From NCBI RefSeq assembly GCF_051486985.1, contig NZ_JAHVDV010000033.1, positions 1 through 59,781 on the forward strand: a stretch of 59,781 bases of DNA, written 5' to 3'. Every line of letters begins with the position of its first letter. Positions within the stretch are counted from its first letter, which is position 1. Source of the stretch: CBFFRJ01 sp051486985 (GTDB lineage: Bacteria > Pseudomonadota > Gammaproteobacteria > Enterobacterales > Enterobacteriaceae). The position numbers and the translations under genes were made by a program. Shown in pieces: positions 7,778 through 16,569 of the stretch. The notes beneath the pieces were generated by a model. The model was not told the origin of the DNA and ran no database searches. It saw nothing but the letters and a program-made list of their open reading frames with translations.

Positions 7778-8756
7778 TGTTATTGCCGTAACGATGGGCG
7801 ACCCGGCAGGGATTGGCCCGGAGATTATTATTAAATCGCTGGTTGAGGGGGAACTGTCAGGCGCCCCGGTTGTGGTGGTTGGCTGTGCGCAAACCTTTAA
7901 CCGTATTCTGGCATTAAACATCACCCCTCATGCGGAACTGCGCATTATCGATCAGGTGAGCCTGGCCCATTTTGCACCCGGAGTCATTAATGTTCTGGAC
8001 GAGCCGCTGGAAAACCCGCAGGCATTAGAGGCGGGTAAAGTGCAGGCGCAGGCAGGGGATCTGGCTTACCGCTGCGTGCGTCGTGCCACAGAACTGGCGA
8101 TGGCCGGTGAGGTAAAAGCCATTGCCACTGCGCCACTGAATAAAGAAGCGCTGCATCTTGGGGGGCACCATTATCCGGGGCACACCGAGCTGCTGGCGAA
8201 GCTGACCAATATCAACGATTATGCAATGGTGCTCTACACCGATAAGCTCAAAGTTATCCATGTCACCACCCACATTGCTCTGCGAAAATTCCTCGACACG
8301 CTGAATCAGGATCGCATCAAAACCGTGGTACGTGTGGCTGATGCTTTCCTGAAGCGGGTGGGTTTTGCTAATCCGCGTATCGCCGTCGCCGGGGTAAACC
8401 CACATGCGGGTGAAAATGGTTTATTTGGTGACGAAGAGATAACCACCGTCGGCCCGGCCGTGGAGGCGATGAAGGCTGAAGGAGTGAATGTCACCGGCCC
8501 ATGCCCGCCCGATACCGTGTTTATGCAGTGTCATGAAGGGATGTATGACATGGTGGTGGCGATGTATCACGATCAGGGGCATATTCCGTTAAAATTGCTG
8601 GGCTTTTATGATGGGGTTAATATCACGGCGGGCCTGCCATTTATCCGTACCTCTGCGGATCACGGCACCGCATTTGATATCGCCTGGACCGGGAAAGCAA
8701 AACCGGAGAGCATGGCGGTATCCATCCAGTTAGCGATGCAAATAACGCGAGAATAA
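7770..8756 (+). CDS. PdxA2-type 4-phospho-threonate/erythronate dehydrogenase
   Basis: NAD-dependent oxidative decarboxylase of 328 residues in the PdxA family. Metal and substrate motifs are MGDPAGIGPE at the N-terminus, HYPGHTELLA, YHDQGHIPLK and SADHGTAFDIAWTG. GTG at 7770 is preferred: GAGGAG lies eight bases upstream and the gene then overlaps the kinase stop by eight bases, typical of translational coupling. Linkage to a DUF1537 kinase points to catabolic PdxA2 rather than vitamin B6 synthesis by PdxA. The expected reaction is oxidation at C3 with loss of carbon dioxide, yielding dihydroxyacetone phosphate. Confidence 0.88.
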   Translation: MTNVIAVTMGDPAGIGPEIIIKSLVEGELSGAPVVVVGCAQTFNRILALNITPHAELRIIDQVSLAHFAPGVINVLDEPLENPQALEAGKVQAQAGDLAYRCVRRATELAMAGEVKAIATAPLNKEALHLGGHHYPGHTELLAKLTNINDYAMVLYTDKLKVIHVTTHIALRKFLDTLNQDRIKTVVRVADAFLKRVGFANPRIAVAGVNPHAGENGLFGDEEITTVGPAVEAMKAEGVNVTGPCPPDTVFMQCHEGMYDMVVAMYHDQGHIPLKLLGFYDGVNITAGLPFIRTSADHGTAFDIAWTGKAKPESMAVSIQLAMQITRE

Positions 8757-8757
8757 T

Positions 8758-9519
8758 ATGAAGGGATATAACCGGTTAGAGCAGATTATGGACTATCTCA
8801 AAAGCCATAATCTGGTGACGGTAGACCAGCTGGTGAGCGCCACCAGCGCGTCACCCGCGACCATACGTCGGGATCTTATTAAGCTCGACCAGGAAGGGGT
8901 TATCAGCCGTTCCCACGGTGGTGTGACCCTGAACCGGTTTATTCCCTCTCAGCCGACCACGCATGAGAAGATGCAGCGCAACCTGACCGAGAAACACGCC
9001 ATTGCCACCGCAGCGGCGTCGCTGGTGAAAGCGGGGGATGCCATTGTACTGGATGCGGGCACCACCATGATTGAACTGGCGCGTCAGCTTACCCATCTTC
9101 CGCTACGGGTTATCACAAGCGATCTGCACATAGCACTGTTTCTGTCGGAGTTTAAGCAAATTGAGGTGACCATCATTGGCGGGCGTATCGATGATACCAG
9201 CCAGTCATGCGTGGGTGAGCATGGGCGCAAACTGTTGCAGGGGATCTGGCCGGATGTGGCTTTTGTCAGTTGTAACGGCTGGGACCTTGAAAAGGGCATT
9301 ACCTCGCCAACGGAGGAAAAAGCGGCCCTGAAACGGGCGCTGATTGATAACGCAGGGCGTCGGGTGCTGCTTGCCGACAGCAGTAAATACGGGGCCTGGT
9401 CGCTGTTTAATGTTGCCCGCCTTGACTCACTGACGGATATCATCACCGATGCTCAACTGAGTGATGAGATCCGCCAGCAACTCACCGTGCTGCCGGGGCG
9501 GTTAACCATAGCCGGTTAA
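8758..9519 (+). CDS. DeoR/GlpR-family transcriptional regulator
   Basis: A 253-residue regulator with an N-terminal winged helix (QIMDYLKSHNLVTVDQLV to PATIRRDLIKLDQEGVISRSHGG, residues 8-57) and a C-terminal DeoR sensor domain (VLDAGTTMIELARQL, about 98-112). The start follows the pdxA2 stop by one base and depends on coupling, since no clear ribosome-binding site is present. Being the third gene of the kinase operon, it is likely the local repressor acting on the inverted TCAATCA sites between the divergent arms. DeoR family effectors are usually sugar phosphates, so a phosphorylated four-carbon acid is plausible. Confidence 0.88.
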   Translation: MKGYNRLEQIMDYLKSHNLVTVDQLVSATSASPATIRRDLIKLDQEGVISRSHGGVTLNRFIPSQPTTHEKMQRNLTEKHAIATAAASLVKAGDAIVLDAGTTMIELARQLTHLPLRVITSDLHIALFLSEFKQIEVTIIGGRIDDTSQSCVGEHGRKLLQGIWPDVAFVSCNGWDLEKGITSPTEEKAALKRALIDNAGRRVLLADSSKYGAWSLFNVARLDSLTDIITDAQLSDEIRQQLTVLPGRLTIAG

Positions 9520-9532
9520 CCCACTAACCCCG

Positions 9533-10477
9533 TCAGGGCAGGCGGGAGATATTCTCTTTTATCACCGAAACGGAGTGGTGGAATTTGGCCACTTCGTCCT
9601 CTTCGAGCTGTAACTCAATGATTTGTTGTACGCCGCTTTGCGCCAGTACTGCGGGTACGCCAATGGCGACATTGTTCACCCCATATTCACCGTCCAGCAC
9701 GCAGGAGATGGCCAGCGCCCGGTGGCTACCGGTAAAAATATTGCGGCAAATCTCAGCAATAGTGCCGGCGATACCATATTCGGTGCAGCCTTTTTTGGCA
9801 TAGATTGCAAAACCATGTTTGCGCACCTGCTCGGCGAGCGCATCGCAATCCAGCGCCTGCCCGGTTTTACGCAACCAGACGTCGGCAATCGGCGAACCAT
9901 ATACCGACGAGTGCGACCAGACCGGAAACTGCGTATCGCCGTGCTCACCGAGAATAAAGGCATCAATACTCTGGGCACCAATATCGAGGGTTTGCGCCAG
10001 CGCGCGGCGCAGACGGGTGGTGTCCAGCCAGACCCCGGTCCCAATCACCTGATGGCGTGGCAGACCGGAAAGTTTCCACACCTGCCAGGTAATGATGTCA
10101 CAGGGGTTGGTGGCCACAAGAAAAATACCGTTAAACCCGTTTTCCATCATCGACGGCACAATGTTTTTGACGATTCGCGCCGTGCTCTGTAACTCATCCA
10201 GACGGGTTTGTCCCGCCCTGAGCGGGCCGCCGGACACGGTGATGACGGCAATATCCACATCCGCACACTCGGTAACGTCGCGACAGGAAATGGTCATCAT
10301 TCCTGGCATATACGCGGCCGCATCCGCCAGATCCTGCACATGCCCTTCTACCCGGTCACGATTGACATCAACCAGGATCAGCTCCTCTGCAATATTTTGA
10401 TTTAACAGCGCATAGGCGGCGGATGCGCCCACGTTTCCGGTTCCTATGATCATAACTTTACGGGCTTTGGTATTCAT
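9533..10477 (-). CDS. L-lactate/2-hydroxyacid dehydrogenase (LDH/MDH family)
   Basis: NAD-dependent dehydrogenase of 314 residues. The Rossmann motif GTGNVGASAAYAL begins near residue 12, ATNPCDIIT lies in the middle, and the active-site histidine is in GEHGDTQFPVWS. The substrate-loop arginine is in GQTRLDEL. The ATG at 10477 was chosen because the upstream extension is basic and unlike the family. It converges on the DeoR gene with 13 bases between stops. E. coli has no close orthologue (its LdhA is a D-specific enzyme of another family). L-lactate or a branched 2-hydroxyacid are both possible substrates. Confidence 0.82.
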   Translation of the reverse strand: MNTKARKVMIIGTGNVGASAAYALLNQNIAEELILVDVNRDRVEGHVQDLADAAAYMPGMMTISCRDVTECADVDIAVITVSGGPLRAGQTRLDELQSTARIVKNIVPSMMENGFNGIFLVATNPCDIITWQVWKLSGLPRHQVIGTGVWLDTTRLRRALAQTLDIGAQSIDAFILGEHGDTQFPVWSHSSVYGSPIADVWLRKTGQALDCDALAEQVRKHGFAIYAKKGCTEYGIAGTIAEICRNIFTGSHRALAISCVLDGEYGVNNVAIGVPAVLAQSGVQQIIELQLEEDEVAKFHHSVSVIKENISRLP

Positions 10478-10625
10478 TTCGGTTCCGTTCTCAGGATGAC
10501 GTATGAGCGTAAAGTACCGCTCAGGCCGCGCCTTACGCAATGCAGCGCGGGCGTTATAAGTTAATTGTATGAATCAAGGCGGGTGCCAGGGGGTTAATTT
10601 AACAGGACATTCACAGGAGAGCGCC

Positions 10626-11105
10626 ATGTACACCGTTATACCCGCGACCGCCCGGCAACCTGTTATCCGCACGCTGATTGCTGCCCTGGATGCCTGGCAG
10701 AGCGAATGCTATCCGCAGGAGAGTAACCATCTGCTGGATCTGAGTGAATTACCTGCGTCAACACTGGCGCTGCTGGCTATCCGTCATGAGAGCGGAGAAA
10801 CCGTCGGCTGCGGTGCTGTGGTGCTGAACGGGGATGGCACCGGGGAGATTAAACGGGTCTATATCGATGCACGCCATCGCGGGCAAAAGCTGGGTGAATT
10901 ACTGATTACCGCGCTGGAAACTGCGGCTCTGGCGCGGGGATGCCATACCCTGCGGCTGGAAACCGGCATTAAGCAACCGGCGGCCATCACCCTTTATGGT
11001 CGCTGCGGCTACCAGCAGCGCAGCGCGTTTGCCCCTTACGCCGACGACCCGTTAAGCATTTTTATGGAGAAGGATCTGTCGGATCGTCATTCAGCAGGGC
11101 AATGA
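10626..11105 (+). CDS. GNAT family N-acetyltransferase
   Basis: A 159-residue acetyltransferase with the acetyl-CoA loop RHRGQKLGELLITALE (motif A) at about residues 84-99 and IKRVYIDARHRG before it. AGGAG precedes ATG at 10626 by six bases, so the upstream 19 codons are not used. The 3' end overlaps the convergent LysR gene by 44 bases. The substrate is unknown; free amino acids, peptides and small amines are typical for this family. Confidence 0.8.
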   Translation: MYTVIPATARQPVIRTLIAALDAWQSECYPQESNHLLDLSELPASTLALLAIRHESGETVGCGAVVLNGDGTGEIKRVYIDARHRGQKLGELLITALETAALARGCHTLRLETGIKQPAAITLYGRCGYQQRSAFAPYADDPLSIFMEKDLSDRHSAGQ

Positions 11106-11937
11106 ACGCCTCCAGATGGCGGGTTTTGGCCCCACGACGCCACACAAGCCAGGTGGTCAGCCATCGCCATTTTTCCGATAGCGGCCACGCCCCCACCTGA
11201 TGATGACCGGGCATACTTTCCAGCATACTGCGCGGGATAAGTGCCACTCCTGCGCCAGCAATCACACAGGCCAGCATGCCGTGGTACGACTCCATCTCAT
11301 GAATTTTACCGGGGGTAGCCTTGTCGGCGTGAAACCAGCTTTCAAAGTGGCGGCGGTACGAGCAGTTGGCACGAAAGGCGTAGATGCTGGAGCCGTTGAC
11401 CTGAGACGCGCGTTCCACAGGCGCATGTCCATGAGGCGCCACAATCATCATCTCTTCACGGTAAACCGGAATGCCCTCAAGGCCCGGATGCACAATCGGC
11501 CCGTCAACGAAGGCCGCGCTGAGGGTTCCCTCCAGTACACCGTCAATCATTTTGCCGGACGGGCCGGTCGCCATATCAAACTGAATACGCGGGTAACGCT
11601 GGTTGTATTTCGCAAGCGTTGCCGGTATGCGCACGGCGGCGGTGCTCTCCAGCGAGCCGAGTGAGAAAAGCCCCTGGGGTTCATCCCCGGCCACTACCAT
11701 CCGCGCTTCATCCACCAGCGCCAGAATCTGCTGGCTATAGCGCAGGAAACTGTGGCCTGCGGGGGAGAGGCGCAGACGCTGATTTTCACGAATAAAGAGC
11801 GCGACACCCAAATCCGCTTCAAGCTGGCGGATACGAGTCGTCAGGTTTGAGGGTACACGATGCACTTTCTGCGCGGCCTGGGTAATGCTACCGGTCTGTG
11901 CCACGGCGTTAAACATTTCAAGTTGGGTCAGATCCAT
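11062..11937 (-). CDS. LysR-type regulator PtrR (YneJ)
   Basis: A 291-residue LysR regulator with an N-terminal helix-turn-helix (TQLEMFNAVAQTGSITQAAQ, residues 3-22) and a substrate-binding domain from about residue 90. It is divergent from sad, the same arrangement as yneJ and yneI (sad) in E. coli, where PtrR controls sad in putrescine and GABA use. The identity therefore rests on sequence type and strict gene order. It probably acts on the inverted repeat at 11952-11978. Confidence 0.85.
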   Translation of the reverse strand: MDLTQLEMFNAVAQTGSITQAAQKVHRVPSNLTTRIRQLEADLGVALFIRENQRLRLSPAGHSFLRYSQQILALVDEARMVVAGDEPQGLFSLGSLESTAAVRIPATLAKYNQRYPRIQFDMATGPSGKMIDGVLEGTLSAAFVDGPIVHPGLEGIPVYREEMMIVAPHGHAPVERASQVNGSSIYAFRANCSYRRHFESWFHADKATPGKIHEMESYHGMLACVIAGAGVALIPRSMLESMPGHHQVGAWPLSEKWRWLTTWLVWRRGAKTRHLEAFIALLNDDPTDPSP

Positions 11938-11951
11938 TTCGTTCTCTCACC

Positions 11952-11978
11952 GTGAATGGTTTGCTTAATATTATTCAC
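11952..11978. promoter_or_regulatory. Putative LysR (PtrR) binding site
   Basis: GTGAAT and ATTCAC form perfect inverted arms 15 bases apart in the 98-bp gap between ptrR and sad. Symmetry, A/T-rich spacer and position fit a LysR recognition site that serves both divergent genes. Not tested. Confidence 0.45.
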
Positions 11979-12035
11979 TTTTAAGAAAGAGTAAACCGGG
12001 CGAGGATAGCGCCGTTCCCACACGGAGAGAAAATT

Positions 12036-13424
12036 ATGTCGATATCACCTGCTACTCACGCCATGTCTGTTAACCCGGCAACCGGCGAAACCCTCTCTGC
12101 CCGCCCGTGGGCCACGCCTGATGACGTGGACGCGGCACTGACACTCGCTGCAAACGGCTATCGTCAGTGGCGTAAGCAGCCTGTCTGCGAGCGCGCGGCG
12201 CTGCTGCGTAAGGTGGGCGCTGTTTTGCGCGAACATGGCGAAGAGATGGCGCAGCTCATCACCCTTGAGATGGGCAAACCCATTGCTCAGGCGCGTGGAG
12301 AGGTCAGTAAGTCAGCCAGCCTCTGTGACTGGTATGCCGACCAGGGTCCGGCGATGTTAAACAGTGAAGCCACAACCGTGGAAAATAACCGTGCGACCAT
12401 TGAATACCGCCCGCTGGGGCCGATACTGGCGGTGATGCCCTGGAACTTCCCGTTATGGCAGGTGCTGCGCGGGGCGGTGCCCATTCTGCTCGCCGGAAAT
12501 AGCTATCTGCTGAAACCTGCGCCAACTGTGTCGGGTTGCGCGGAACTTATCGGTAAACTCTTTACCAGGGCGGGGATCCCTGAAGGGGTATTTGGCTGGG
12601 TGAACGCTACCAACGAGGGGGTCAGTCAGGCCATCAAAGACGCACGTATTGCCGCCGTCACGGTGACCGGCAGCGTGCGTGCCGGGGCGGCAATCGGGGC
12701 ACAGGCCGGAGCGGCGCTGAAAAAATGTGTGCTTGAGCTTGGCGGATCAGACCCCTTTATTGTCCTGAACGATGCCGACATTGACCTTGCGGTGAAAGCG
12801 GCAGTGACTGGACGCTACCAGAATACCGGGCAGGTCTGTGCCGCCGCGAAGCGCTTTATCGTTGAAGCAGGCATTGCCGACCGCTTTACGGAGAATTTTA
12901 TTGCCGCGGCTGCCGCTCTGCAGCAGGGTTCACCGCAGGATGAGAAGCACTTTCTGGGGCCAATGGCCCGCTTTGATCTGCGTGATGAGCTGCACGCCCA
13001 GGTGATGGCAACGATTAATGAGGGGGCAACTCTGGCGCTGGGCGGTGAAATACCTGCTGGGCCAGGGAATTACTACCCGGCAACCGTGCTGACCCACGTT
13101 ACGCCGCAGATGACGGCGTTTCGTCAGGAGATGTTTGGCCCGGTCGCGGCTATTACTGTTGCCCGCGATGCGGAGCACGCTCTGGCGCTCGCCAATGACA
13201 GTGAATTCGGTCTGTCGGCGACGGTGTTTACCACCAATAATGCGCTGGCTGAAGATTTTGCTTCGCGTCTTGAGTGTGGCGGAGTCTTTATTAATGGCTT
13301 TAGCGCCAGCGATGCCCGGGTGGCGTTTGGTGGGGTGAAGAAAAGTGGCTTCGGTCGCGAGCTGTCTCATTTTGGCCTGCATGAGTTCTGTAATGTGCAA
13401 ACGGTCTGGAAAGAGAGAGTTTAA
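12036..13424 (+). CDS. Succinate semialdehyde dehydrogenase Sad (YneI)
   Basis: NAD(P)-dependent aldehyde dehydrogenase of 462 residues, the E. coli Sad length. The catalytic cysteine is Cys268 in GQVCAAAKRF, and the general-base glutamate lies in ELGGSDPF. GGAG precedes ATG. It oxidises succinate semialdehyde to succinate in the putrescine/GABA and nitrogen-scavenging route. Its divergent regulator ptrR lies upstream. In E. coli glsB follows directly, but here a chemoreceptor gene intervenes. Confidence 0.93.
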   Translation: MSISPATHAMSVNPATGETLSARPWATPDDVDAALTLAANGYRQWRKQPVCERAALLRKVGAVLREHGEEMAQLITLEMGKPIAQARGEVSKSASLCDWYADQGPAMLNSEATTVENNRATIEYRPLGPILAVMPWNFPLWQVLRGAVPILLAGNSYLLKPAPTVSGCAELIGKLFTRAGIPEGVFGWVNATNEGVSQAIKDARIAAVTVTGSVRAGAAIGAQAGAALKKCVLELGGSDPFIVLNDADIDLAVKAAVTGRYQNTGQVCAAAKRFIVEAGIADRFTENFIAAAAALQQGSPQDEKHFLGPMARFDLRDELHAQVMATINEGATLALGGEIPAGPGNYYPATVLTHVTPQMTAFRQEMFGPVAAITVARDAEHALALANDSEFGLSATVFTTNNALAEDFASRLECGGVFINGFSASDARVAFGGVKKSGFGRELSHFGLHEFCNVQTVWKERV

Positions 13425-13430
13425 CCTTTC

Positions 13431-13451
13431 GCGCGCCCGTGCAGGGCGCGC
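13431..13451. other. GC-rich hairpin after sad
   Basis: GCGCGCCC-GTGCA-GGGCGCGC is an 8-bp perfect stem seven bases past the sad stop codon. A T-run is absent, so factor-independent termination is doubtful; it may protect the 3' end or weaken read-through into the chemoreceptor gene. Confidence 0.45.
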
Positions 13452-13525
13452 CATGCCTGCCTGTCATGGTGCTGTCATTATTCTTTCGTAGACTCACGAT
13501 ATTCGTAAGGTTATAGAAGAATATC

Positions 13526-15115
13526 ATGAACTTAACACAAATTTTTCGCCGCATTTTCCGGCGTGTTTTCCCACGGGATTTTGGCTTGCTCGCAGGTATC
13601 TTCTGGATTATTGGCCTCTTTTCCGCACTACAGATTGCCACCTCGGTTCTGCTTTCCACCTCACTGAACGACGCCCGACATAACGAACAGCTTAACCAGC
13701 AGGCGCATATGCAGCAGGTTAAGGTCGATGAAGCACGCGTGTCGCTCCTTGCCGCAAGCGATCTGCTCAACCGCGCCGGTGTTTACTTTATGCAGGATAA
13801 AGAGACCGGCTCTGAGGGTAGCTGGCACAGTCTGATGGACGAAACGCAGCAGGCGCTGGCTAGCTCGCAAAAGGCATGGCAGGCGTGGCTGGCGCTTAAT
13901 CCGCCAAAAGACGAGGGGTTGGTGAACAGCTATCAGCTGTTTTACGGCGCCATCAAAGAGCAGGCGGACGGCCTGGTGAAGACACAATCTATTGATGCGT
14001 TTTTTGCCGTACCGGCCCAGGCATTCCAGGCAGACTTTAATGAAAATTATGCCCGTTTTCAGCAGGGCAGTGAGCAGCAGGCGGACCGTGGGCGTCAGGC
14101 ACTGATGGGGAATCTGGCGCAGTTACAACATGTGTTTGTACTGGTGCCGGCGCTACTTGCCGTGATTGCCATTGTGGTCTGGTTTACCATGTCCCGATGG
14201 GTAATTACCCCGCTGCGTCGGTTAATTGCCCATATCAACACCCTTGCCGCGGGCGATCTTTCAGCGCCACTTCCGGCAGTGAAACGCTTTAACCGGGAGA
14301 TCAACCAGATTGGCCTGAGCATTGACACTATGCAGCAGGGACTGCAGCAGCTGGTCATCCAGGTCAGCCATGCCACCCGTTCGATGGCCTCTAATATTGA
14401 CAATCTGGCAGATGGAAACCAGAAGCTCTACCTGCAATCAACCCGTCAGGCGAAGGAACTTGAGGATGTCACCTCGCATATTGCCAGTCTGGAAACCTAT
14501 GTAGAGGGCAATACCGGTTATGCGCAGCTTGCCAGCCAACGGGCCGACGAGGCGCGTCAGGCCGCCGCGGGTGGGGACAGTATGATGGAGACGGTGAATC
14601 AGTCGATGCGTAAAATCGTCGATCGTGCCGCGGAGATGCGCGGCATCGTACAGATGATAGACGGGGTCGCTTTCCAGACCAATATTCTGGCCCTCAACGC
14701 CGCAATAGAAGCCGCACACGCGGGTAATCATGGTCGCGGCTTTGCGGTCGTTGCGAAAGAGGTGGGGTTGCTGGCACGTAAGAGCAGCCACTCAACGCAA
14801 ACCATCCAGCAACTGATCAACCATTCGCTTCAGGGAATAGAGGAGGGTTCGCAGGCGGTCAGTAAACTGGAAGACAATCTGCAGCAGGTGACCGGTCTGG
14901 TGGGGCATCTGAGTGGGTTGCTTAATGATATTTCCGCGGCGACGCTGAGTCAGGCTGAAAACATTCATCATATGACGCGCCAGCTACACGCGCTCAACCA
15001 TGTAGCAAAGCGAACGGGGGAGCTTGTGACCCACACCACCGAGGCCTCGGTTCAGTTGCATGAGGACTCTCACCGACTTATTCAGGCGGTTTCTCGTTTT
15101 CGTCTCCCGGCATGA
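13526..15115 (+). CDS. Methyl-accepting chemotaxis protein (divergent tip)
   Basis: A 529-residue transmembrane chemoreceptor. TM1 is at about 20-42, a helical Tar-type periplasmic ligand domain spans roughly 43-205, TM2 is near 206-228, a HAMP domain follows and the signalling domain runs to the end. The hairpin tip reads DGVAFQTNILALNAAIEAAH, then AGNHGRGFAVVAKEV, whereas most receptors have EAARAGEQGRGFAVVAGEV. It lacks a C-terminal CheR-docking pentapeptide. The gene sits between sad and glsB, which are neighbours in E. coli, so it appears to be inserted. Ligand unknown; glutamate, glutamine or GABA-related compounds would suit the context. Confidence 0.85.
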   Translation: MNLTQIFRRIFRRVFPRDFGLLAGIFWIIGLFSALQIATSVLLSTSLNDARHNEQLNQQAHMQQVKVDEARVSLLAASDLLNRAGVYFMQDKETGSEGSWHSLMDETQQALASSQKAWQAWLALNPPKDEGLVNSYQLFYGAIKEQADGLVKTQSIDAFFAVPAQAFQADFNENYARFQQGSEQQADRGRQALMGNLAQLQHVFVLVPALLAVIAIVVWFTMSRWVITPLRRLIAHINTLAAGDLSAPLPAVKRFNREINQIGLSIDTMQQGLQQLVIQVSHATRSMASNIDNLADGNQKLYLQSTRQAKELEDVTSHIASLETYVEGNTGYAQLASQRADEARQAAAGGDSMMETVNQSMRKIVDRAAEMRGIVQMIDGVAFQTNILALNAAIEAAHAGNHGRGFAVVAKEVGLLARKSSHSTQTIQQLINHSLQGIEEGSQAVSKLEDNLQQVTGLVGHLSGLLNDISAATLSQAENIHHMTRQLHALNHVAKRTGELVTHTTEASVQLHEDSHRLIQAVSRFRLPA

Positions 15116-15163
15116 ACTTTGGTATACTCGCAGCCCGATTTTAGCGGTGAGTAAGGTCATAGC

Positions 15164-16090
15164 GTGGCAAAGGTGTTGGGAAATGGGATGCTGGAGGCGC
15201 TGCTGGAGCAGGTTCGCCCACTGTTGGGGCGTGGAAAGGTGGCGGATTACATTCCTGCGCTTGCAGAGGTCAGCCCGGATAAACTGGGCATCGCTATCAG
15301 CACCGTCGGTGGGGAGCATTATCAGGCCGGTGACGCGCAGGAGCGGTTCTCCATTCAGTCGCTCTCAAAAGTGCTCAGCCTGACCGTGGCGATGAACCAT
15401 TACGATGAGGCCGAAATCTGGACGCGCGTTGGTAAAGATCCCTCCGGCCAGCCGTTTAATTCCCTGGTTCAGCTTGAAATGGAGCAAGGGAAACCGCGTA
15501 ATCCCTTTATTAACGCCGGGGCGCTGGTGGTCTGCGACATGCTGCAAAGTCGCCTCAGCGCACCGCGTCAACGAATGCTGGAAATTGTACGAAAACTCTC
15601 CGGCACGCCGGATATCGGCTTTGACAGCGTGGTCGCCCGCTCTGAATTTGACCACTCTGCCCGCAATGCAGCCATTGCGTGGCTGATGAAATCTTTTGGC
15701 AATTTTAATAACGATGTCGCGACCGTGCTGCAAAATTACTTCCATTATTGCGCGCTCAGGATGAGCTGTAGCGAGCTTGCGCGCACGTTTCTGTTCCTGG
15801 CCGATCGCGGCCGCTCGCCACAAAGTGATGTACCAGTATTAACGCCTCAGCAAAGCCAGCAGGTCAATGCCCTGATGGCGACGAGCGGGATGTACCAGAA
15901 TGCAGGGGAGTTCGCCTGGCGGGTAGGGCTGCCTGCTAAGTCGGGCGTCGGAGGAGGCATTGTCGCCGTCGTTCCCCATGAGATGGTGATTGCCGTCTGG
16001 AGCCCTGAACTGGATGAGGCAGGTAATTCACTGGCGGGCATTGCCTTACTGGAGGCGTTAACGCAGCGCCTGGGGCGGTCGGTCTACTGA
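15164..16090 (+). CDS. Glutaminase 2, GlsB (YneH)
   Basis: Hydrolyses L-glutamine to glutamate and ammonia. The protein has 308 residues, like E. coli GlsB, with the serine-dependent glutaminase motif FSIQSLSKVLSL (SxxK nucleophile region), the block NPFINAGALVVCDML, and the C-terminal KSGVGGGIVAVVPHE signature. The start is GTG, matching the E. coli N-terminus. It overlaps yneG by one base, so the two are translationally coupled. Confidence 0.94.
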   Translation: MAKVLGNGMLEALLEQVRPLLGRGKVADYIPALAEVSPDKLGIAISTVGGEHYQAGDAQERFSIQSLSKVLSLTVAMNHYDEAEIWTRVGKDPSGQPFNSLVQLEMEQGKPRNPFINAGALVVCDMLQSRLSAPRQRMLEIVRKLSGTPDIGFDSVVARSEFDHSARNAAIAWLMKSFGNFNNDVATVLQNYFHYCALRMSCSELARTFLFLADRGRSPQSDVPVLTPQQSQQVNALMATSGMYQNAGEFAWRVGLPAKSGVGGGIVAVVPHEMVIAVWSPELDEAGNSLAGIALLEALTQRLGRSVY

Positions 16091-16446
16091 TGACGAATCT
16101 CAACCCACTCTTTGCGCGTCTCGCACGCTCAACCTTTCGTTCGCGCTTTCGTCTCGGAATAAAAGAGCGACAGTACTGCCTGGATAAGGGCGCACCCGTG
16201 ATAGCGCAACACGCGGCAGATTTTGTGGCGCGTCGACTCGCGCCTGCGCTTTTGGCAAATGACGGGAAACAGACGCCGATGCGGGGCCATCCGGTGTTTA
16301 TCGCGCAGCATGCCACGGCAACCTGCTGTCGTGGCTGTCTTGCCAAATGGCATAACATCCCTGCCGGCATTGCCCTGAGTGACACGCAGCAGCAGTACGT
16401 TGTCGAGGTTATTTACCAGTGGCTGGTACGACAAATGAACGCGTGA
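16090..16446 (+). CDS. YneG family protein (DUF4186)
   Basis: A small basic protein of 118 residues, orthologous by gene order and sequence type to E. coli YneG. It has several cysteines and histidines (ATCCRGCLAKWHNIPAG near residues 76-92), which might bind metal. The start ATG overlaps the glsB stop. Function unknown; tight coupling to glutaminase suggests a role connected with glutamine use. Confidence 0.85.
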   Translation: MTNLNPLFARLARSTFRSRFRLGIKERQYCLDKGAPVIAQHAADFVARRLAPALLANDGKQTPMRGHPVFIAQHATATCCRGCLAKWHNIPAGIALSDTQQQYVVEVIYQWLVRQMNA

Positions 16447-16569
16447 GGGTAACAAACCCAGTTTAAAGGCATGTTAGCAAGCTGTTATCAGAGCATTGCA
16501 TGTTAAGCTATGTGTTAACGTTACCCCGCCCCATTGATTCGTTCTGCCAATGACCTGGATTACTCTTTG

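Noticed and set aside
521..9519. Reading the sugar-acid locus as a plain sialic acid (nan) operon
   Set aside because: The NanA-type aldolase, YhcH and sialidase-fold genes suggest it, but nanE, nanK and nagAB are missing and a four-carbon acid kinase with PdxA2 is present instead.
9623..10192. 189-codon plus-strand frame
   Set aside because: Antisense shadow of the lactate dehydrogenase-like gene.
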